64,000 nt of DNA from Terebella lapidaria (taxonomy: Eukaryota > Annelida > Polychaeta > Terebellida > Terebellidae), in assembly GCA_949152475.1 (NCBI GenBank), contig CASCJZ010000035.1, forward strand, positions 1 to 64,000, written 5' to 3'. The notes beneath the pieces were generated by a model. The model was not told the origin of the DNA. It saw nothing but the letters and a program-made list of their open reading frames with translations, and made no database searches. A program made the position numbers and the translations under genes. Positions 36,203-47,804 of this stretch are shown in pieces (the stretch's first letter is position 1; every line of letters begins with the position of its first letter).

Positions 36203-39200
36203 TTGTGGTGTCACTACTTATGTAGCCACCACGTCATAACGCTCCAGTGCTTTCCCCTTTCGGAGAGACCTCGTCTTCGAGGTCAGCTGTATCCCACTGC
36301 CCAGTCACATCACAACAGTGAAGGTCTAAGGCCGCCGCAACGTACCCGATATGTACACATTCTTGGCTGCGATGTGAATCACAGTGAGGGGCCGACCCGG
36401 GAGCGACGCCGAGAAACCCACAGTGGTTCGAAAGGTCAGGCGCCAATGTAAGAAGTATACCCCATTACTGAAGTGTCACCGAATCTCTTATTAACCTGTC
36501 TGCACGTTCCCTCTATAATTGTGGTGTCACTACTAATGTAGCCACCACGTCATAACGCTCAAGTGCTTTCCCTTTTCGGAGAGACCTCGTGCCCCAGGTC
36601 AGCTATATCCCACTGCCCAGTCACATCACAACACTGAAGGTCTAGGGCCGCGGCAACGTACCCGATATGTACACATTCTTGGCTGCGATGTGAATCACAG
36701 TGAGGGGCCGACCCGGCATCGACGCCGAGAAATATACCATGGTTCGAAAGGTCAGGCGCCAATGTAAGATTCGGCGCCCCCACGATTTAAGAGGTATAGC
36801 ACATTACTGAAGTGTCACCGAATGTCTTATTAACCTCTCCGCACGCTCGCTCTATAATTGTGGTGTCACTACTAATGTAGCCACCACGTCATAACGCTGT
36901 AGTGCTTTCCCTTTTCGGAGAGACCTCGTCCTCGAGGTCAGCTATATCTCACTGCCCAGTCACATCACAACACTGAAGATCTAGGGCCGCAGCAACGTAC
37001 CCGATATGTACACATTCTTGGCTGCGCTGTGAATCACAGTGAGGTGCCGATCCGGGAGCTACGCCGAGAAACCCACAGTGGTTCGAAAGGACATACGCCA
37101 ATGTAAGGTTCGGCGCCCCCACAATTTAAGAGGTATACCCCATTACTGATGTGTCACCGAATCTCTTATTAACCTGTCCGCACGTTCGCTCTATAATTGT
37201 GGTGTCACTACTAATGTAGCCAGCACGTCATAACGCTCAAGTGCTTTCCCTTTTCAGAGAGACCTCGTCCTCGAGGTCAGCTATATCTCACTGCCCAGTC
37301 ACATCACAACAATGAAGGTCTAGGGCCGCGGCAACGTACCCGATATGTACACATCCTTGGCTGCGATGTGAATCACAGTGAGGGGTCGACCTTATTAACC
37401 TGTCCGCACATTCGCTCTATAATTGTGGTGTCCCTACTTATGTAGCCACCACGTCATAACGCTCCAGTGCTTTCCCTTTTCGGAGAGACTTCGTCCTCGA
37501 GGTCAGCTATATCTCACTGCCCAGTCACATCACAACACTGAAGGTCTAAGGCCGCCGCAACGTACCCGATATGTACACATTCTTGACTGCGATGTGAATC
37601 ACAGTGAGGGGCCGACCCGGGATCGACGCCGAGAAACATACCGTGGTTTGAAAGGTCAGGCGCCAATGTAAGGTTCGGCGTCCCCACGATTTAAGAGGTA
37701 TACCCCATTACTGAAGTGTCACCGAATGTCTTATTAACCTCTTCGCACGCTCGCTCTATAATTGTGGTGTCACTACTAATGTAGCCACCACGTCATAACG
37801 CTCCAGTGCTTTCCATTTTCGGAAAGACCTCGTCCCAGAGGTCAGCTTTATCTCACTGCTTAGTCACATCCCAACACTGAAGGTCTAGGGCCGCCGAAAC
37901 CTACCCGATATGTACACATTCTTGGCTGCGATGTGAATCACAGTGAGGGGCCGACCTTATTAACCTGTCCGCACGTTCGCTCTATAATTGTGGTGTCACT
38001 ACTTATGTAGCCACCACGTCATAACGCTCCAGTGCTTTCCCCTTTCGGAGATACCTCGTCTTCGAGGTCAGCTGTATCTCACTGCCCAGTCACATCACAA
38101 CAGGGAAGGTCTAAGGCCGCCGCAACGTACCCGATATGTACACATTCTTGGCTGCGATGTGAATCACAGTGAGGGGCCGACCCGGGAGCGACGCCAAGAA
38201 ACCCACAGTGGTTCGAAAGGTCAGGCGCCAATGTAAGGTTCGGCGACCCCACGATTTAAGAGGTATACCCCATTACTGAAGTGTCACCGAATGTCTTATT
38301 AACCTGTCTGCACGCTCGCTCTATAATTGTGGTGTCACTACTAATGTAGCCACCACGTCATAACGTTCCAGTGCTTTCCCTTTTCGGAGAGACCTCGTCC
38401 CCGAGGTCAGCTATATTTCACTGCCCAGTCACATCACAACACTGAAGGTCTAGGGCCGCGGCAACGTACCCGATATGTACACATCCTTGGCTGCGATGTG
38501 AATCACAGTGATGGGCCGACCTTATTAACCTGTCCGCACGTTCGCTCTATAATTGTGGTGTCACTACTTATGTAGCCACCACGTCATAACGCTCCAGTGC
38601 TTTCCCCTTTCGGAGAGACCTCGTCCACGAGGTCAGCTATATCTCACTGCCCAGTCACATCACAACACTGAAGGTCTAGGGCCTCGGCAACGTACCCGAT
38701 ATGTACACATTCTTGGCTGCGATGTGAATCACAGTGAGGGGCCGACCTTATTAACCTGTCCGGACGCTCGCTCTATAATTGTGGTGTCACTACTAATGTA
38801 GCCACCACGTCATAACGCTCCAGTGCTTTCCCTTTTCGGAGAGACCTTGTCCCCGAGGTCAGCTATATCTCACTGCCCAGTCACATCACAGCACTTAAGG
38901 TCTAGGGCCGCCGCAACGTACCCGATATGTACACATTCTTGGCTGCGATGTGAATCACAGTGAGGGGCCGACCTTATTAACCTGTCCGCACGTTCGCTCT
39001 ATAATTGTGGTGTCACTACTTATGTAGCCACCACGTCATAACGCTCCAGTGCTTTCCCCTTTCGGAGATACCTCGTCTTCGAGGTCAGCTGTATCCCACT
39101 GCCCAGTCACATCACAACAGTGAAGATCTAGGGCCGCGGCAACGTACCCGATGTGTACAAATTTTTGGGTGCGTTGTGAATCACAGTGAGGTGCTGACCC

Positions 39201-39235
39201 GGGAGCGACGCCGAGAAACCCACAGTGGTTCGAAA
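36203..39235 (+). repeat. Sat-B template continuation with one 339-bp loss
   Basis: Matches 18711-22080. The offset is 17,492 bp up to about 37150 and 17,153 bp afterwards. The difference is exactly 339 bp, one long monomer. The join is near 37151-37163, where CTGATGTGTCACCGAAT (as near 19654) runs into CTCTTATTAACC (as near 20009). The copy then diverges from the first pass at about 39235 (AAAGGACATACGCC instead of AAAGGTCAGGCGCC). Confidence 0.8.
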
Positions 39236-42191
39236 GGACATACGCCAATGTAAGGTTCGGCGCCCCCACGATTTAAGAGGTATACCCCATTACTGATGTG
39301 TCACCGAATGTCTTAATAACCTCTCCGCACGCTCGCTCTATAATTGTGGTGTCACTACCAATGTAGCCACCACGTCATAACGCTCCAGTGCTTTCCCTTT
39401 TCGGAGAGACCTCGTCCCCGAGGTCAGCTGTATCTCATTGCCCAGTCACATCGCAACACTGAAGGTCTAGGGCCGCCGCAACGTACCCGATATGTACACA
39501 TTCTTGGCTGCGATGTGAATCACAGTGAGGGGCCGACCCGGCATCGACGCCGAGAAACATACCATGGTTCGAAAGGTCAGGCGCCAATGTAAGATTCGGC
39601 GCCCCCACGATTTAAGAGGTATAGCACATTACTGAAGTGTCACCGAATGTCTTATTAACCTCTCCGCACGCTCGCTCTATAATTGTGGTGTCACTACTAA
39701 TGTAGCCACCACGTCATAACGCTGTAGTGCTTTCCCCTTTCGGAGAGACCTCGTCCTCGAGGTCAGCTATATCTCACTGCCCAGTCACATCACAACACTG
39801 AAGATCTAGGGCCGCAGCAACGTACCCGATATGTACACATTCTTGGCTGCGCTGTGAATCACAGTGAAGTGCCGATCCGGGAGCGACGCCGAGAAACCCA
39901 CAGTGGTTCGAAAGGTCAGGCGCCAATGTAAGGTTCGGCGCCGTCACGATTTAAGAAGTATACCCCATTACTGAAGTGTCACCGAATGTCTCATTAACCT
40001 GTCCGCACGTTCGTTCTATAATTGTGGTGTCACTACTAATGTAGCCAGCACGTCATAACGCTCAAGTGCTTTCCCTTTTCGGAGAGACCTCGTCCTCGAG
40101 GTCAGCTATATCTCACTGCCCAGTCACATCACAACACTGAAGGCCTAAGGCCGCGGCAACGTACCCGATATGTACACATTCTTGGCTGCGATGTGAATCA
40201 CAGTGAGGGATCGACCTTCTTAACCTGTCCGCACGTTCGCTCTATAATTGTAGTGTCACTACTTATGTAGCCACCACGTCATAACGCTCCAGTGCTTTCC
40301 CCTTTCAGAGAGACCTCGTCCCCGAGGTCAGCTATATCTCACTGCCCAGTCACATCACAACACTGAAGGTCTAAGGCCGTCGCAACGTACCCGATATGTA
40401 CACATTCTTGGCTGCGATGTGAATCACAGTGAGGGGCCGACCCGGCATCGACGCCGAGAAACATACCATGGTTCGAAAGGTCAGGCGCCAATGTAAGATT
40501 CGGCGCCCCCACGATTTAAGAGGTATAGCACATTACTGAAGTGTCACCGAATGTCTTATTAACCTCTCCGCACGCTCGCTCTATAATTGTGGTGTCACTG
40601 CTAATGTAGCCACCACGTCATAACGCTGTAGTGCTTTCCCTTTTCGGAGAGACCTCGTCCTCGAGGTCAGCTATATCTCACTGCCCAGTCACATCACAAC
40701 ACTGAAGGTCTAAGGCCGTCGCAACGTACCCGATATGTACACATTGTTGGCTGCGATGTGAATCACAGTGAGGGGCCGACCCGGGAGCGACGCCGAGAAA
40801 CCCACAGTGGTTCGAAAGGTCAGGCGCCAATGTAAGGTTCGGCGACCCCACGATTTAAGAGGTATACCCCATTACTGAAGTGTCACCGAATGTCTTATTA
40901 ACCTGTCCGCACGCTCACTCTATAATTGTGGTGTCACTACTAATGTAGCCACCACGTCATAACGCTCCAGTGCTTTCCCTTTTCAGAGAGACCTCGTCCT
41001 CGAGGTCAGCTATATCTCACTGCCCAGTCACATCACAACACTGAAGGTCTAGGGCCGTGGCAACGTACCCGATATGTACACATTCTTGGCTGCGATGTGA
41101 ATCACAGTGAGGGACCGACCTTCTTAACCTGTCCGCACGTTCGCTCTATAATTGTGTTGTCACTACTTATGTAGCCACCACGTCATAACGCTCCAGTGCT
41201 TTCCTCTTTCAGAGAGACCTCGTCCCCGCGGTCAGCTATATCTCACTGCCCAGTCACATCACAACACTGAAGGTCTAAGGCCGTCGCAACGTACCCGATA
41301 TGTACACATTTTTGGCTGCGATGTGAATCACAGTGAGGGGCCGACCCGGGAGCGACGCCAAGAAACCCACAGTGGTTCGAAAGGTCAGGCGCCAATGTAA
41401 GGTTCGGCGACCCCACGATTTAAGAGGTATACCCCATTACTGAAGTGTCACCGAATGTCTTATTAACCTGTCCGCACGTTCGCTCTATAATTGTGGTGTC
41501 ACTACTTATGTAGCCACCACGTCATAACGCTCCAGTGCTTTCCCCTTTCGTCGATACCTCGTCTTCGAGGTCAGCTGTATTCCACTGCCCAGTCACATCA
41601 CAACAGTGAAGATCTAGGGCCGCGGCAACGTATCCGATGTGTACACATTTTTGGCTGCGCTGTGAATCACAGTGAGGTGCTGACCCGGGAGCGACGCCGA
41701 GAAACCCACAGTGGTTCGAAAGGACATACGCCAATGTAAGGTTCGGCGCCCCCACGATTTAAGAGGTATACCCCGTTACTGATGTGTCACCGAATGTCTT
41801 AATAACCTCTCCGCACGCTCGCTCTATAATTGTGGTGTCACTACTAATGTAGCCACCACGTCATAACGCTCCAGTGCTTTCCCCTTTCGGAGAGACCTCG
41901 TCCCCGAGGTCAGCTGTATCTCACTGCCCAGTAACATCACAACACTGAAGGTCTAAGGCCGCCGCAACGTACCCGATATGTACACATTCTTGGCTGCGAT
42001 GTGAATCACAGTGAGGGGCCGATCCGGGAGCAACGCCGAGAAACCCACAGTGGTTCGAAAGGTCAGGCGCCAATGTAAGGTTCGGCGACCCCACGATTTA
42101 AGAGATATACCCCATTACTGAAGTGTCACCGAATGTCTTTTTAACCTGTCCGCACACTCGCTCTATAATTGTGGTGTCACTACTAATGTAG
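39236..42191 (+). repeat. Right-hand zone of Sat-B
   Basis: Ordinary 226/339-bp monomers, not part of the long duplicated template. The CATTACTGATGTGTC, GCTGTAGTGC and GGCATCGACGCC variants recur (near 39720, 40625), so local duplication has occurred. The array ends in mid-monomer at Sat-C. Confidence 0.75.
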
Positions 42192-42192
42192 T
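42188..42192. other. Sat-B / Sat-C junction
   Basis: Sat-B is in register through CACTACTAATGTAG (ending 42191) and Sat-C is in register from GTACATAGTACATTG (starting 42191). Only one base is shared and no spacer separates the two families. Confidence 0.88.
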
Positions 42193-42209
42193 ACATAGTA
42201 CATTGTGAC

Positions 42210-42288
42210 ATAATATGGGGCCGTTTCTGAGAGTTAATTTTTTGACCCCATGTTATAGCATAGGCGCTCATCGTATTTTATAATGGGG
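42210..42288 (+). other. Mutually exclusive inverted repeats in the Sat-C monomer (example)
   Basis: Three arms lie in order: ATAATATGGGG (42210-42220), CCCCATGTTATA (42246-42257) and TATAATGGGG (42279-42288). The middle arm can pair with the left arm (10 of 11 positions) or with the right arm (10 pairs with a 2-base bulge), but not both. The same arrangement is in nearly every copy. Formation in DNA or RNA is not shown. Confidence 0.7.
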
Positions 42289-45200
42289 CATATCGTAAAT
42301 TTTAAGTTAATTTATTCAGCGAGTATTTTCGGCTAACAGTTAGTCTAGGTACATAGTACATTGTGACATAATATGGGGCCGTTTCTGAGAGTTAATTTTT
42401 TGACCCCATGTTATAGCATAGGCGCTCATCGTATTTTATAATGGGGCATATCGTAAATTTTAAGTTAATTTATTCAGCGAGTATTTTCGGCTAACAGTTA
42501 GTCTAGGTACATAGTACATTGTGACATAATATGGGGCCGTTTCTGAGAGTTAATTTTTTGACCCCATGTTATAGCATAGGCGCTCATCGTATTTTATAAT
42601 GGGGCATATCGTAAATTTTAAGTTAATTTATTCAGCGAGTATTTTCGGCTAACAGTTAGTCTAGGTACATAGTACATTGTGACATAATATGGGGCCGTTT
42701 CTGAGAGTTAATTTTTTGACCCCATGTTATAGCATAGGCGCTCATCGTATTTTATAATGGGGCATATCGTAAATTTTAAGTTAATTTATTCAGCGAGTAT
42801 TTTCGGCTAACAGTTAGTCTAGGTACATAGTACATTGTGACATAATATGGGGCCGTTTCTGAGAGTTAATTTTTTGACCCCATGTTATAGCATAGGCGCT
42901 CATCGTATTTTATAATGGGGCATATCGTAAATTTTAAGTTAATTTATTCAGCGAGTATTTTCGGCTAACAGTTAGTCTAGGTACATAGTACATTGTGACA
43001 TAATATGGGGCCGTTTCTGAGAGTTAATTTTTTGACCCCATGTTATAGCATAGGCGCTCATCGTATTTTATAATGGGGCATATCGTAAATTTTAAGTTAA
43101 TTTATTCAGCGAGTATTTTCGGCTAACAGTTAGTCTAGGTACATAGTACATTGTGACATAATATGGGGCCGTTTCTGAGAGTTAATTTTTTGACCCCATG
43201 TTATAGCATAGGCGCTCATCGTATTTTATAATGGGGCATATCGTAAATTTTAAGTTAATTTATTCAGCGAGTATTTTCGGCTAACAGTTAGTCTAGGTAC
43301 ATAGTACATTGTGACATAATATGGGGCCGTTTCTGAGAGTTAATTTTTTGACCCCATGTTATAGCATAGGCGCTCATCGTATTTTATAATGGGGCATATC
43401 GTAAATTTTAAGTTAATTTATTCAGCGAGTATTTTCGGCTAACAGTTAGTCTAGGTACATAGTACATTGTGACATAATATGGGGCCGTTTCTGAGAGTTA
43501 ATTTTTTGACCCCATGTTATAGCATAGGCGCTCATCGTATTTTATAATGGGGCATATCGTAAATTTTAAGTTAATTTATTCAGCGAGTATTTTCGGCTAA
43601 CAGTTAGTCTAGGTACATAGTACATTGTGACATAATATGGGGCCGTTTCTGAGAGTTAATTTTTTGACCCCATGTTATAGCATAGGCGCTCATCGTATTT
43701 TATAATGGGGCATATCGTAAATTTTAAGTTAATTTATTCAGCGAGTATTTTCGGCTAACAGTTAGTCTAGGTACATAGTACATTGTGACATAATATGGGG
43801 CCGTTTCTGAGAGTTAATTTTTTGACCCCATGTTATAGCATAGGCGCTCATCGTATTTTATAATGGGGCATATCGTAAATTTTAAGTTAATTTATTCAGC
43901 GAGTATTTTCGGCTAACAGTTAGTCTAGGTACATAGTACATTGTGACATAATATGGGGCCGTTTCTGAGAGTTAATTTTTTGACCCCATGTTATAGCATA
44001 GGCGCTCATCGTATTTTATAATGGGGCATATCGTAAATTTTAAGTTAATTTATTCAGCGAGTATTTTCGGCTAACAGTTAGTCTAGGTACATAGTACATT
44101 GTGACATAATATGGGGCCGTTTCTGAGAGTTAATTTTTTGACCCCATGTTATAGCATAGGCGCTCATCGTATTTTATAATGGGGCATATCGTAAATTTTA
44201 AGTTAATTTATTCAGCGAGTATTTTCGGCTAACAGTTAGTCTAGGTACATAGTACATTGTGACATAATATGGGGCCGTTTCTGAGAGTTAATTTTTTGAC
44301 CCCATGTTATAGCATAGGCGCTCATCGTATTTTATAATGGGGCATATCGTAAATTTTAAGTTAATTTATTCAGCGAGTATTTTCGGCTAACAGTTAGTCT
44401 AGGTACATAGTACATTGTGACATGATATGGGGCCGTTTCTGAGAGTTAATTTTTTGACCCCATGTTATAGCATAGGCGCTCATCGTATTTTATAATGGGG
44501 CATATCGTAAATTTTAAGTTAATTTATTCAGCGAGTATTTTCGGCTAACAGTTAGTCTAGGTACATAGTACATTGTGACATGATATGGGGCCGTTTCTGA
44601 GAGTTAATTTTTTGACCCCATGTTATAGCATAGGCGCTCATCGTATTTTATAATGGGGCATATCGTAAATTTTAAGTTAATTTATTCAGCGAGTATTTTC
44701 GGCTAACAGTTAGTCTAGGTACATAGTACATTGTGACATAATATGGGGCCGTTTCTGAGAGTTAATTTTTTGACCCCATGTTATAGCATAGGCGCTCATC
44801 GTATTTTATAATGGGGCATATCGTAAATTTTAAGTTAATTTATTCAGCGAGTATTTTCGGCTAACAGTTAGTCTAGGTACATAGTACATTGTGACATAAT
44901 ATGGGGCCGTTTCTGAGAGTTAATTTTTTGACCCCATGTTATAGCATAGGCGCTCATCGTATTTTATAATGGGGCATATCGTAAATTTTAAGTTAATTTA
45001 TTCAGCGAGTATTTTCGGCTAACAGTTAGTCTAGGTACATAGTACATTGTGACATAATATGGGGCCGTTTCTGAGAGTTAATTTTTTGACCCCATGTTAT
45101 AGCATAGGCGCTCATCGTATTTTATAATGGGGCATATCGTAAATTTTAAGTTAATTTATTCAGCGAGTATTTTCGGCTAACAGTTAGTCTAGGTACATAG

Positions 45201-47671
45201 TACATTGTGACATAATATGGGGCCGTTTCTGAGAGTTAATTTTTTGACCCCATGTTATAGCATAGGCGCTCATCGTATTTTATAATGGGGCATATCGTAA
45301 ATTTTAAGTTAATTTATTCAGCGAGTATTTTCGGCTAACAGTTAGTCTAGGTACATAGTACATTGTGACATAATATGGGGCCGTTTCTGAGAGTTAATTT
45401 TTTGACCCCATGTTATAGCATAGGCGCTCATCGTATTTTATAATGGGGCATATCGTAAATTTTAAGTTAATTTATTCAGCGAGTATTTTCGGCTAACAGT
45501 TAGTCTAGGTACATAGTACATTGTGACATAATATGGGGCCGTTTCTGAGAGTTAATTTTTTGACCCCATGTTATAGCATAGGCGCTCATCGTATTTTATA
45601 ATGGGGCATATCGTAAATTTTAAGTTAATTTATTCAGCGAGTATTTTCGGCTAACAGTTAGTCTAGGTACATAGTACATTGTGACATAATATGGGGCCGT
45701 TTCTGAGAGTTAATTTTTTGACCCCATGTTATAGCATAGGCGCTCATCGTATTTTATAATGGGGCATATCGTAAATTTTAAGTTAATTTATTCAGCGAGT
45801 ATTTTCGGCTAACAGTTAGTCTAGGTACATAGTACATTGTGACATAATATGGGGCCGTTTCTGAGAGTTAATTTTTTGACCCCATGTTATAGCATAGGCG
45901 CTCATCGTATTTTATAATGGGGCATATCGTAAATTTTAAGTTAATTTATTCAGCGAGTATTTTCGGCTAACAGTTAGTCTAGGTACATAGTACATTGTGA
46001 CATAATATGGGGCCGTTTCTGAGAGTTAATTTTTTGACCCCATGTTATAGCATAGGCGCTCATCGTATTTTATAATGGGGCATATCGTAAATTTTAAGTT
46101 AATTTATTCAGCGAGTATTTTCGGCTAACAGTTAGTCTAGGTACATAGTACATTGTGACATAATATGGGGCCGTTTCTGAGAGTTAATTTTTTGACCCCA
46201 TGTTATAGCATAGGCGCTCATCGTATTTTATAATGGGGCATATCGTAAATTTTAAGTTAATTTATTCAGCGAGTATTTTCGGCTAACAGTTAGTCTAGGT
46301 ACATAGTACATTGTGACATAATATGGGGCCGTTTCTGAGAGTTAATTTTTTGACCCCATGTTATAGCATAGGCGCTCATCGTATTTTATAATGGGGCATA
46401 TCGTAAATTTTAAGTTAATTTATTCAGCGAGTATTTTCGGCTAACAGTTAGTCTAGGTACATAGTACATTGTGACATAATATGGGGCCGTTTCTGAGAGT
46501 TAATTTTTTGACCCCATGTTATAGCATAGGCGCTCATCGTATTTTATAATGGGGCATATCGTAAATTTTAAGTTAATTTATTCAGCGAGTATTTTCGGCT
46601 AACAGTTAGTCTAGGTACATAGTACATTGTGACATAATATGGGGCCGTTTCTGAGAGTTAATTTTTTGACCCCATGTTATAGCATAGGCGCTCATCGTAT
46701 TTTATAATGGGGCATATCGTAAATTTTAAGTTAATTTATTCAGCGAGTATTTTCGGCTAACAGTTAGTCTAGGTACATAGTACATTGTGACATAATATGG
46801 GGCCGTTTCTGAGAGTTAATTTTTTGACCCCATGTTATAGCATAGGCGCTCATCGTATTTTATAATGGGGCATATCGTAAATTTTAAGTTAATTTATTCA
46901 GCGAGTATTTTCGGCTAACAGTTAGTCTAGGTACATAGTACATTGTGACATAATATGGGGCCGTTTCTGAGAGTTAATTTTTTGACCCCATGTTATAGCA
47001 TAGGCGCTCATCGTATTTTATAATGGGGCATATCGTAAATTTTAAGTTAATTTATTCAGCGAGTATTTTCGGCTAACAGTTAGTCTAGGTACATAGTACA
47101 TTGTGACATAATATGGGGCCGTTTCTGAGAGTTAATTTTTTGACCCCATGTTATAGCATAGGCGCTCATCGTATTTTATAATGGGGCATATCGTACATTT
47201 TAAGTTAATTTATTCAGCGAGTATTTTCGGCTAACAGTTAGTCTAGGTACATAGTACATTGTGACATAATATGGGGCCGTTTCTGAGAGTTAATTTTTTG
47301 ACCCCATGTTATAGCATAGGCGCTCATCGTATTTTATAATGGGGCATATCGTAAATTTTAAGTTAATTTATTCAGCGAGTATTTTCGGCTAACAGTTAGT
47401 CTAGGTACATAGTACATTGTGACATAATATGGGGCCGTTTCTGATAGTTAATTTTTTGACCCCATGTTATAGCATAGGCGCTCATCGTATTTTATAATGG
47501 GGCATATCGTAAATTTTAAGTTAATTTATTCAGCGAGTATTTTCGGCTAACAGTTAGTCTAGGTACATAGTACATTGTGACATAATATGGGGCCGTTTCT
47601 GAGAGTTAATTTTTTGACCCCATGTTATAGCATAGGCGCTCATCGTATTTTATAATGGGGCATATCGTAAA

Positions 47672-47804
47672 TGCTATAACATGGGGTCAAAAAATTAACT
47701 CTCAGAAACGGCCCCATATTATGTCACAATGTACTATGTACCTAGACTAACTGTTAGCCGAAAATATGTTAACTCTCAGAAAATTAAAAAATTAACTCTC
47801 AGAA
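47672..47804 (-). repeat. Inverted Sat-C segment (rearrangement scar)
   Basis: At 47672 the array switches to the reverse complement: TGCTATAACATGGGGTC through CTGTTAGCCGAAAATA (47672-47766) is an inverted Sat-C segment of about 95 bp. Two shorter inverted scraps follow, each containing TTAACTCTCAGAAA (about 47769-47803). The forward array resumes at TTTATTCAGCGAG. Several short inverted pieces in a row suggest serial template switching rather than a simple inversion. It is the only strand change in the 18.5-kb array. Confidence 0.88.

Larger units (their letters stand above)
10185..42191 (+). repeat. Satellite B: 226/339-bp tandem array (113-bp quantum)
   Basis: About 32 kb of tandem monomers recognised by phase points CTCTATAATTGTGGTGTCAC, GTCACATCACAACA and GATATGTACACATTC. 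Two monomer lengths dominate: 226 bp (for example 10418-10643) and 339 bp (12435-12773). The long form carries 113 extra bases between GGCCGACC and TTATTAACC. The commonest pattern alternates the two (565 bp). Copies differ by point changes and occasional indels. The short reading frames that recur here are present on both strands, rely on non-ATG starts and end at monomer-specific stops, so I treat the array as non-coding. I do not recognise the family. Confidence 0.97.

Noticed and set aside
10865..41755. Dozens of similar open frames of 63-89 codons on both strands of Sat-B
   Set aside because: They repeat with the satellite phase and occur on both strands of the same DNA. Many begin at TTG rather than ATG, they end at monomer-specific stops, and they show no recognisable domain. 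Frames of this size are expected in a mixed-composition repeat whose long monomer (339 bp) is divisible by three.
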